A DNA stretch of 64,000 nucleotides from JAHJDO01 sp964437505 (GTDB lineage Bacteria; JAHJDO01): the NCBI GenBank assembly GCA_964437505.1, contig CAYTGU010000005.1:1-64000 (forward strand). Direction: 5' to 3'. Shown here one piece after another: positions 14,561-22,002 of the stretch. The position numbers and the translations under genes are program-made. The notes beneath the pieces are model-generated. The model ran no database searches. It saw nothing but the letters and a program-made list of their open reading frames with translations, and was not told where the DNA came from. Numbering within the stretch: position 1 is the first letter of the stretch; each line of letters starts with the position of its first letter.

Positions 14561-16801
14561 ATGGATAAGAAATTTGCAAATGTGGTGTTTCCAATAGCGG
14601 TTGATAAGGAATTTCAGTATGAAATACCTGAAAGCATCAGGTATAGGATTGAGGTTGGTATGCGTGTGTCTGTGCCCTTCGGCAGACGTAAGAGCATTGG
14701 ATATGTTGTAGGCATTACTGATAAAGCCGTCTATAAGAAACTAAAAGCTATAAGCAGATTGCTGGATAATTTTGCAGTTTTTGATGAAAAGATGCTTGAG
14801 CTGACGAGGTGGATAAGTAGGTATTATTTCTGCAGTTGGGGAATGGTGCTTGAGACAGCTTTACCGCCGGGTATGAAAAAAGAAGTCGTTTCGCGTAAGA
14901 AACAGAGAATTATATCTATCGCAAAACCTCAAGAGGAAATCTGTTCTGACATTGATTCCAAAAAGATAAGGTCTGCGAAACAGGTAAAAGTTCTAAAGAT
15001 ATTATTATCTGCTAAAGGGCTTTGTATGGAATGCAAGGCATTGTGTAGTCTTGCAGGTGTGACAGAAGCTGTTGTGAAATCATTGAAGAAGAATGGATAT
15101 GTTGTTCTAAATCATAAGATTTCTTACAGAGACCCGTTTGCTAAAGAGAATGTTATTAACACTAAACATCTTTCTCTAACCAGTGAGCAGGATAGAGTTT
15201 TTAACAAGGTGATAAGTTCTATTAAAAAAGGGGGATTCAATACCTTTTTGCTTCATGGTATTACAGGCAGTGGGAAAACGGAGATTTACCTTCAGGCAAT
15301 TGATTTCTGCATAAAAAAGAAAAAACAGGCAATTGTTCTTGTTCCTGAAATATCTTTAGCTTCACAAATTATTCAAATATTTAAATCGCGATTTGGAGAC
15401 AGAGTTGCCATATTGCATAGTCGCTTATCAAAAGGGGAGAGATACGACGAATGGGAAAAAATTAAAAAGGGCAAAGTAGATATTGTTGTTGGCGCAAGGT
15501 CGGCCATATTTGCGCCGTTTGCTAATCCCGGGCTGATAATAGTGGATGAATCACATGAGCCTGCATATAAGCAGGGAGAGACACCCAGATATAATGGCAG
15601 GGATGTGGCTATAATGCGCGGAAAGCTTGCTAATATAACTGTTCTGCTTGGAACAGCTACTCCTTCCCTTGAAACATATTATAATATAGAAATAGGGAAG
15701 TATGAACTTATTGAGTTAAAAGAGCGGATAGATAAAAGAAAGCTGCCTGATGTTAGGATTGTTGATATGCAGGATCGCAGTGTTCAGATTCCTGAGTCTC
15801 AGGTTTTTTCAAAGCCATTACTGAAGGCTATTAATGATAAACTTTTAAAGAAAGAGCAAATAATATTATTCTTAAACAGGCGTGGGTTTTCAACGTTCAT
15901 TATGTGCTATAAGTGTGGTTATGTTGCAAGATGTCCTGAGTGTAATGTTGCATTGGTTTATCATTCAAAACAGGATAAGGTACGATGTCATTATTGCAAT
16001 TTTGAAGATAAACCTCCGAATATATGTCCTGAGTGTCAGGCTTTCTATATGAAATACAGCGGTCATGGAACAGAGAAGATAGAGGAAGAAATATCAAACC
16101 TGTTTCCAGATGCGAAGTATCAAAGAATGGATACGGATACTACAACCCGAAAGAATTCTCATCAGGGAATATTAAAGGCATTCAGACATCATGAATTTGA
16201 TATACTTATAGGAACGCAGATGATAGCAAAAGGACTGGATTTTCCAAGGGTTACGCTGGTAGGAGTTATTTCTGCAGATACAAGTCTTTTTTTTCCGGAC
16301 TTCCGCTCGGGAGAGAGGACATTCCAGCTTTTAACACAGATTGCAGGTCGTTCAGGCAGAGGAACTGTTCCCGGAGAGGTTATTATTCAAACTCATAATC
16401 CAAATCATTACAGTATTATTACTTCGAGCACCTATAATTATAATGGTTTCTACAAAAAGGAAATGCTTTTCAGAAAAAGTCTTAACTATCCTCCTTTTAG
16501 GCACATAGTTCTTATAACCGTCAAGGGACACGACAATGCAAAAGTTATAAGAGCGTCTAACGGGCTTGCTTTCCTGCTGCGGAAAGAATTGAAAGTACAG
16601 GATTGTCAACTTCTTGGACCGGCTCCGGCTCCTATGGCAAAAATAAAGAATCAGTATCGCTGGCATATTCTCATAAAGCATAAGATGCCTGGGAAGATAA
16701 ATATGTTTATTGAAAGATGTATGAAGGGATTAAAAGACAGCAAATTGCAAATGGGCAAAACCAATATAATAGTAGATATTGATCCGATGAATACGCTATA
16801 A
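14561..16801 (+). CDS. priA: Primosomal protein N' (replication restart helicase PriA)
   Basis: 746 residues, usual length. N-terminal DNA-binding region (FPIAVDKEFQYEIPE, VPFGRRKSIGYVVG), superfamily 2 helicase with Walker A GITGSGKTE near residue 233 and DESHE near 328, then a zinc-binding cluster of eight Cys between residues about 448 and 490 (CYKCGYVARCPEC, CHYC, CPEC), and motif QIAGRSGRG. It reloads the replisome at stalled forks. The ATG at 14561 has no Shine-Dalgarno and the -10 box ends 7 nt before it, so a leaderless message is likely. The stop overlaps the gcvT start by 1 nt. Confidence 0.95.
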   Translation: MDKKFANVVFPIAVDKEFQYEIPESIRYRIEVGMRVSVPFGRRKSIGYVVGITDKAVYKKLKAISRLLDNFAVFDEKMLELTRWISRYYFCSWGMVLETALPPGMKKEVVSRKKQRIISIAKPQEEICSDIDSKKIRSAKQVKVLKILLSAKGLCMECKALCSLAGVTEAVVKSLKKNGYVVLNHKISYRDPFAKENVINTKHLSLTSEQDRVFNKVISSIKKGGFNTFLLHGITGSGKTEIYLQAIDFCIKKKKQAIVLVPEISLASQIIQIFKSRFGDRVAILHSRLSKGERYDEWEKIKKGKVDIVVGARSAIFAPFANPGLIIVDESHEPAYKQGETPRYNGRDVAIMRGKLANITVLLGTATPSLETYYNIEIGKYELIELKERIDKRKLPDVRIVDMQDRSVQIPESQVFSKPLLKAINDKLLKKEQIILFLNRRGFSTFIMCYKCGYVARCPECNVALVYHSKQDKVRCHYCNFEDKPPNICPECQAFYMKYSGHGTEKIEEEISNLFPDAKYQRMDTDTTTRKNSHQGILKAFRHHEFDILIGTQMIAKGLDFPRVTLVGVISADTSLFFPDFRSGERTFQLLTQIAGRSGRGTVPGEVIIQTHNPNHYSIITSSTYNYNGFYKKEMLFRKSLNYPPFRHIVLITVKGHDNAKVIRASNGLAFLLRKELKVQDCQLLGPAPAPMAKIKNQYRWHILIKHKMPGKINMFIERCMKGLKDSKLQMGKTNIIVDIDPMNTL

Positions 16802-17883
16802 TGCTTTTTATGAAAACCCCCTTATATGACTGGCATGTTGCTAATAAAGCAAGAATGGTTGAATTCGGCGGATGGGAAATGCCTGTTTATTATACTACTG
16901 TTTCCGATGAACATAATTGTGTCAGAGAAAACGCGGGACTTTTTGACCTGTGTCATATGGGTCAGATTAATGTTTCAGGAGACAGCGCATTAGAATTCCT
17001 GCAACGGATAACAACTAACAATATTTCCAAGATTGCTATCGGACAGGTTCAGTATTCTTTGGTTTGCAACGATTCTGGCGGAGTTGTTGATGATATTCTT
17101 GTTTATAGGAAGAGTAATAGTTATCTCCTAATAGTAAACGCGTCTAATACTCGGAAGGATTTTGAATGGTTTAATACGCATAAAATACATGGTGTAGAGA
17201 TTAGCAATATATCTAATAGTATTTTGATGTTAGCAATACAGGGACCGAATGCCGAAAAATGTCTTCAGAAGATTGCGAATATAGATTTGAGAGAGATAAA
17301 GTACTATTGTTTTAGAATGGGGGAGATAAGTGGGACGAAGTCCCTGATATCACGAACAGGTTATACAGGAGAAGATGGGTTTGAAATATATGCAGAATGC
17401 GACACAAAGATCTGGGAAGCTATACTTGACGGGGGAAGAGAATACGCAATTAAACCAATAGGACTTGGAGCGCGGGATACTCTGCGTTTGGAAGCAGCAA
17501 TGTCTCTTTATGGACATGAATTAGATATAAATACTAATCCGTTGGAAGCTGGATTAGGACATTTTGTAGACCTTGATAAAAAAGAGTTCATAGGCAAAGA
17601 TGCGATTGAAAGGATAAAGAAGGAGGGAATAAAGAGAAAACTAGTTGCGTTTCATATGCTGGAGAGAGGAATACCAAGACATGGATATAAGATATCTAAG
17701 AACGGGGAAGTAGTTGGGAAGGTAACAAGCGGCACAATGTCTCCGACTTTGAAAGAGTCAATAGGGCTGGGATATATAGAGAAAGAGTACTCGGATTTAA
17801 ACACAAAGATAGATATTGTTATAAGAGATAAATATTGTGAAGCAATCATTATAAAAAAACCATTTTATAAAAGAAGGGGATAG
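16801..17883 (+). CDS. gcvT: Glycine cleavage system T protein (aminomethyltransferase)
   Basis: 360 residues, normal length. Landmarks: LYDWHVANKARMVEFGGWEMPV at the start, LCHMGQI, the NDSGGVVDDILVYR segment with the folate-site Asp, RTGYTGEDGFEI, and the C-terminal barrel (VTSGTMSPTLKESIGLGYI). It takes the aminomethyl group from lipoyl-GcvH and makes methylene-tetrahydrofolate and ammonia. Start ATG overlaps the priA stop; a second Met follows three codons later. First of three glycine cleavage genes. Confidence 0.95.
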   Translation: MLFMKTPLYDWHVANKARMVEFGGWEMPVYYTTVSDEHNCVRENAGLFDLCHMGQINVSGDSALEFLQRITTNNISKIAIGQVQYSLVCNDSGGVVDDILVYRKSNSYLLIVNASNTRKDFEWFNTHKIHGVEISNISNSILMLAIQGPNAEKCLQKIANIDLREIKYYCFRMGEISGTKSLISRTGYTGEDGFEIYAECDTKIWEAILDGGREYAIKPIGLGARDTLRLEAAMSLYGHELDINTNPLEAGLGHFVDLDKKEFIGKDAIERIKKEGIKRKLVAFHMLERGIPRHGYKISKNGEVVGKVTSGTMSPTLKESIGLGYIEKEYSDLNTKIDIVIRDKYCEAIIIKKPFYKRRG

Positions 17884-17885
17884 TA

Positions 17886-18278
17886 ATGGAAATAGAAGAG
17901 AAGGAATTTAAATTCACAGAAACACACGAATGGATCAATGTCTCGGGGAACACTGGCAAAGTAGGTCTCTCGGAGCATGCAGTAAAAGAATTAAATGAGG
18001 TGGTTTTTATTGAACTTCCTGAAGTTGGAGCGCAAGTTAGCAGAGGCAAACCATTTGGAACAGTTGAGTCTGTTAAAGCGGTTTTTGATTTGAATTCGCC
18101 TGTAACTGGAAAGATTATAACTGTAAACCAATTAGTGAAAGACAGCCCTGAAAATATTACTTCATCTCCATATAAAGAAGGCTGGATGATAGAAGTAGAA
18201 TTGTCCGATATTTCTGAGCTCAGTTCATTAATGGACTATAAAGAATACAAACAATTTCTTGAAAGCAAAGGAGAATGA
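17886..18278 (+). CDS. gcvH: Glycine cleavage system H protein
   Basis: 130 residues. Lipoyl-domain protein; the lipoylation site is Lys64 in GTVESVKAVFDLNSPV, and the start has the usual TETHEWI. It carries the aminomethyl group between P, T and L proteins. Two nt after gcvT, in the same operon. Confidence 0.95.
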   Translation: MEIEEKEFKFTETHEWINVSGNTGKVGLSEHAVKELNEVVFIELPEVGAQVSRGKPFGTVESVKAVFDLNSPVTGKIITVNQLVKDSPENITSSPYKEGWMIEVELSDISELSSLMDYKEYKQFLESKGE

Positions 18279-18284
18279 AATAAA

Positions 18285-19622
18285 TTGGTGTATATACCAA
18301 ATACTTCCATGGATAAAAAAGAAATGTTAGAGACTATAGGATGTAGATCTATAGATGATTTATTTAGTGGAATAGATCAGAAAGTTAAGGTAAATGGCAA
18401 ATTAAAGTTGCCGAAATCCCTGTCCGAAATGGAAGTTGCAGCCCTTATAAAAGAGATAGGAGAGAAAAATACTAATTTGAAAGATTATACATCGTTTCTT
18501 GGCGGAGGAGCGTATGAACATTTTATTCCGAGTGTTGTAAAGCATATTACAGGCAGGTCAGAGTTTTATACTGCCTATACTCCATATCAGGCTGAAGCGA
18601 GTCAGGGGACATTGCAGGCAATATATGAATATCAGTCTCTTATATGTGAACTTACTGGAATGGATGTTTCAAATGCATCCATGTATGATGGAGCATCAGC
18701 AGTGTCTGAAGCAGCTTTCATGGCATCAAGAATTACAGGACTAAAGAAGATTATTGTCTCAGAAACGGTTCATCCTAATTATCGTCAGGTTTTAAAGACA
18801 TATACTGAAGCTGCTGATTTGGAATTGCAAGATATTGCATCCAAAGATGGAGTGACGGATATAGATATGTTGAAAGAATCGGTAGATGATAATACAGCAT
18901 GTGTAATAATTCAGAATCCAAACTTTTTTGGATGTATTGAAAATATGGATACTATTGAGCATATTGTCCATTCTAAGAAATCGCTGTTTATTGTGTGCGT
19001 TGATCCGATATCTCTCGGCATTTTAGCTCCACCTGAAGAATATAACGCAGATATTGTTGTTGGTGAGGGGCAGTCTCTTGGTAATAACCTTGCTTTTGGA
19101 GGTCCTTATTTAGGGATTTTTGCCTGCAAGAAGGATTTTCTTCGGCAACTGCCCGGAAGAATCGCAGGAAAAACAAAGGATAAAAATGGAAAGACAGGAT
19201 ATGTTCTAACTCTACAAACACGTGAACAGCATATAAGAAGAGCAAGAGCAACTTCGAATATCTGTTCTAATCAGGCTTTAAACGCTCTTGCTTGTACTGT
19301 ATATCTTTCATGTATGGGAAAACAGGGTATTCCCAGTGTAGGTAATTTATGTTTGCAGAAAGCGCATTATGCTCAAAATCAGATTGAAAAGATAGATGGA
19401 TATACTTTGAAATTCAAGCAGCCGTTCTTTAAGGAATTTCTTATACAATGTCCCAGAAATCCTGAAGAGATTAATAAGAAATTATTAGAGCACAAGATAA
19501 TTGGCGGTCTCGCAGCTAGCAAATTTTATCCTGAGTTAAAAGATTGTATGCTTGTGTGTGTAACTGAGATGAGAACAAAAGAACAAATTGACAGATTCAT
19601 TGATGTACTTGCCAATATCTGA
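18285..19622 (+). CDS. gcvPA: Glycine dehydrogenase (decarboxylating) subunit 1
   Basis: 445 residues, matching the N-terminal subunit of two-part P proteins (YIPNTSMDKKEMLETIG, SFLGGGAYEHFIP, YTPYQAEASQGTLQ, YDGASAVSEA). With subunit 2 it decarboxylates glycine onto GcvH using PLP. Start is TTG 18285 or the adjacent GTG 18288; AAAGGAG at 18267-18273 is the ribosome site, and GTG is as likely. Subunit 2 (gcvPB), which carries the PLP lysine, and the L protein are not downstream and not in the window. The next genes are on the opposite strand, 1 nt away. Confidence 0.93.
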   Translation: MVYIPNTSMDKKEMLETIGCRSIDDLFSGIDQKVKVNGKLKLPKSLSEMEVAALIKEIGEKNTNLKDYTSFLGGGAYEHFIPSVVKHITGRSEFYTAYTPYQAEASQGTLQAIYEYQSLICELTGMDVSNASMYDGASAVSEAAFMASRITGLKKIIVSETVHPNYRQVLKTYTEAADLELQDIASKDGVTDIDMLKESVDDNTACVIIQNPNFFGCIENMDTIEHIVHSKKSLFIVCVDPISLGILAPPEEYNADIVVGEGQSLGNNLAFGGPYLGIFACKKDFLRQLPGRIAGKTKDKNGKTGYVLTLQTREQHIRRARATSNICSNQALNALACTVYLSCMGKQGIPSVGNLCLQKAHYAQNQIEKIDGYTLKFKQPFFKEFLIQCPRNPEEINKKLLEHKIIGGLAASKFYPELKDCMLVCVTEMRTKEQIDRFIDVLANI

Positions 19623-19623
19623 A

Positions 19624-19749
19624 TTACCAATAAAGAAGTGCAAGAAGTATTATCATAGCAACTGTTGCCAGAATAGCAAAGATATCCCATCCTTTAATTT
19701 TGTACTTTGCCTTCGTATACTTCCAACCGTCTTTTATATCTTTAAACAT
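19624..19749 (-). CDS. Small single-pass membrane protein (41 aa)
   Basis: ATG at 19749, stop at 19624. The peptide starts MFKDIKDGWKYTKAKYKIKG, then a hydrophobic helix (FAILATVAMIILLALLYW) to the end. A strong ribosome site, GGAGAAGG, lies just before the ATG. It begins 24 nt after the stop of the dehydrogenase gene on the same strand, so it would be the last gene of the deoxysugar operon; it ends 1 nt from gcvPA. No family recognised. The charged N-terminus plus one C-terminal helix fits a small regulatory or assembly membrane peptide. Confidence 0.6.
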   Translation of the reverse strand: MFKDIKDGWKYTKAKYKIKGWDIFAILATVAMIILLALLYW

Positions 19750-19773
19750 TCCTTCTCCATATTAAGTTAAGAT

Positions 19774-20808
19774 TCAAAAAGAAATAAATGCCTTAATTAC
19801 ACCGTCTTTGTAATTGGAAACAAGTTCAAATGCTTTAGTGGCCTCTTCTGCTTTGAATCTATGAGTTATGAAAGGGTCTAATTTTATTCTGCCTTGAACA
19901 ATATTTTCTACAACTTCAGGAAGCTCTCTACGCTGACGGCGAATATTTATAAGCGTTAATTCTTTTCTGCGCATTTTATCAGGCACAAACGACACGGTTT
20001 TTGCTTGGGGAATTCCTATCATTATTAGTTTACCGCCAGGCCTTAAAATATCCACTGCATGGTCAAGTGTCTCCTGTTTCCCTGCACATTCAAAAACGAT
20101 ATCAATACCGTTTTGGCAGACGCTGTTTATTTTTTCAATAATATTTTCTTTACTTGGATTAAATCCATAGTTTATGCCAAGTTTTTTTACAACACCTAAT
20201 CTTTCATTAATAAGATCAGTTCCAAATATATTTTCCGGATTTTTTAATTTTGAAAATACCAATACAGATAGTCCTATTGGTCCCAGACCAAGTATTGCGA
20301 TATTCTGATGAGCTTCCTGTTTACTAATCTTTACAGCATACGAACCAATACATAATGGTTCTGTTAAGACTGCTTGTTCAAAGCTCATAGTATCAGGAAC
20401 GTTACATAAGCTGTTCTCAGGCATTACGATATATTCCGAAAAAGAGCCTTCTATTTGTCCCGGGCATCCGAGAAATTTAAGACTTCTGCAGGTATTTTCT
20501 CTGCCTGTAAGACACTGGTCACACTCCCCACAGGTAATTGCCGGGTCTATAGCTACCTTATCTCCAATTTTTATCTTTTTAACCTCAGCACCTATATCTT
20601 CAACTATCCCCGAACATTCATGTCCTAAGGTAAAGGGATATTCAACGACCTGTGAGCCAATTTTCCCAGTCTTATAATAGTGAACATCCGAGCCGCAGAT
20701 ACCAACGGATTTTATTTTAATTAATACATCATCTGAATTGACTATCTTTGGCTTGGCAACCTCCAACATCTCAAGTTTTTTGAGTGCTGCAAGTTTGATT
20801 GCTTTCAT
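19774..20808 (-). CDS. Zinc-dependent alcohol/polyol dehydrogenase (MDR family)
   Basis: 344 residues. Medium-chain dehydrogenase with catalytic zinc ligands in SVGICGSDVHYY and LGHECSG, structural-zinc cysteines in CGECDQCLTGRENTC, and a nucleotide fold ILGLGPIGLSV. Closest in look to sorbitol/xylitol and L-threonine dehydrogenases. NAD-linked oxidation of a polyol or sugar is expected; by context the substrate is a deoxysugar or derived polyol. One nt after the isomerase gene, last large gene of the operon. Confidence 0.85.
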   Translation of the reverse strand: MKAIKLAALKKLEMLEVAKPKIVNSDDVLIKIKSVGICGSDVHYYKTGKIGSQVVEYPFTLGHECSGIVEDIGAEVKKIKIGDKVAIDPAITCGECDQCLTGRENTCRSLKFLGCPGQIEGSFSEYIVMPENSLCNVPDTMSFEQAVLTEPLCIGSYAVKISKQEAHQNIAILGLGPIGLSVLVFSKLKNPENIFGTDLINERLGVVKKLGINYGFNPSKENIIEKINSVCQNGIDIVFECAGKQETLDHAVDILRPGGKLIMIGIPQAKTVSFVPDKMRRKELTLINIRRQRRELPEVVENIVQGRIKLDPFITHRFKAEEATKAFELVSNYKDGVIKAFISF

Positions 20809-20809
20809 T

Positions 20810-21931
20810 TTACGTTAATATTCTTTTTACAACATCTATTGTTTTTCCTGCATCACCTGTTGCCTGTGCTTTCTTTAGCTCGTCTCGTTTAGCATATATC
20901 ATCAGAGCTTTTTTCATTACATTAGCAAACAGTTCTCTAGAGAGAGACATTGCTTTTACAGGGTCCATTCTGTAAGTGAACTGATCTTCTCCAAACCATC
21001 CCTGATATCCTGTATCAATTGCTGCGTAACAGAAGTCAGCCAATCTCCAATTATCTCCTGTTCCAGCAACTCTGTCCTCATCATTGGAGTGCAATTTTGC
21101 ATTATTGACATGAAAGTTAGCTACAGGGACGCCGAACTTCTGCACTGCATAAAGAGTAAAGGCAGGTTCTACCGCATACATCTGCTCATGACCATAGTCA
21201 ACACAAACACCCATATTCCTACCTCCACATTCTTCATTAATCTTTTTGGCAACCAAAGCTGCACAATGAGTGGTAGGAATAATCATATTGCCTTCTCTTG
21301 GCTCGTGGAGTTTTGCTTCAACTCCAAATTTCAATCCAAACTTTTTAGCTTTTTTATTTATCTCGATACATCCTTGTATGAATCTGTCAAGAAGCACGCC
21401 ATAGTTAGCTTGAAAGTTATAATCCCACCCATCCGAACCAGGCCAGAGAGCAACGCTTGCGCATCCAACCTCTTTTGCTATCTCAATCCCCTGAAGCACT
21501 ATCTCAAGCGCATCTTTTCTTACTGTGGGATTTGCATTTGTTATTCCCCCAAGTTTCCATTTTGGATCAGTCCAGAGGTTTGTATTCATATTTGTTGGTG
21601 TAACTTTATATTTCTTAAGAGCTTTTTTTACTTCATCTATGAGCTTTTTGTTCTTCCTGTAATTTTTGTCTATAAAAACAGCCTCGTGAAACTCTATTCC
21701 CTTTATTCCTGCTTCTGCCACTTTTTGTATTTGAGAAACTATATCACTTTTGAAGTTCGTATTATCGCTGTTATACCCGACAGGTGCGAATCTATCGCAG
21801 AAGTCCCCTGCGCACCAATGTCCCGCAGCAAACTTTATCTCGTATGTTTCAAAGAACTCATCAAGTTTTCCCCCTTCAAGATATCCTGAAAATTTTGGTA
21901 GTTGACCTAAGGTGTTTTTGTTTGCTTTCAT
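20810..21931 (-). CDS. Xylose-isomerase-fold sugar isomerase
   Basis: 373 residues. TIM-barrel protein with features of class I xylose isomerases: GIKGIEFHEAVF (cf. HD region), LWPGSDGWDYNF, the GVEAKLHEPR strand matching the metal-binding EPKPNEPR, VDYGHEQM, and NFHVNNAKLHSN. The family converts aldoses to ketoses with two divalent metals. In an operon with a rhamnulokinase and a class II aldolase, it is the best candidate for the missing L-rhamnose (or related deoxyaldose) isomerase step; that substrate is inference. A true rhaA is absent here. Confidence 0.75.
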   Translation of the reverse strand: MKANKNTLGQLPKFSGYLEGGKLDEFFETYEIKFAAGHWCAGDFCDRFAPVGYNSDNTNFKSDIVSQIQKVAEAGIKGIEFHEAVFIDKNYRKNKKLIDEVKKALKKYKVTPTNMNTNLWTDPKWKLGGITNANPTVRKDALEIVLQGIEIAKEVGCASVALWPGSDGWDYNFQANYGVLLDRFIQGCIEINKKAKKFGLKFGVEAKLHEPREGNMIIPTTHCAALVAKKINEECGGRNMGVCVDYGHEQMYAVEPAFTLYAVQKFGVPVANFHVNNAKLHSNDEDRVAGTGDNWRLADFCYAAIDTGYQGWFGEDQFTYRMDPVKAMSLSRELFANVMKKALMIYAKRDELKKAQATGDAGKTIDVVKRILT

Positions 21932-22002
21932 CCTTTAATATCCAGATTTTAAAATTACGCTTCTCATAACTGAATTAATGATAGCTTTGGAGAGATTGTT
22001 CG

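Noticed and set aside
16700..16800. Glycine riboswitch before gcvT
   Set aside because: The region is the 3' coding end of priA and gcvT starts on its stop; no aptamer core seen.
21089..21889. 266-residue frame on the + strand
   Set aside because: It is antisense to the well-supported isomerase gene and has no recognisable domain.
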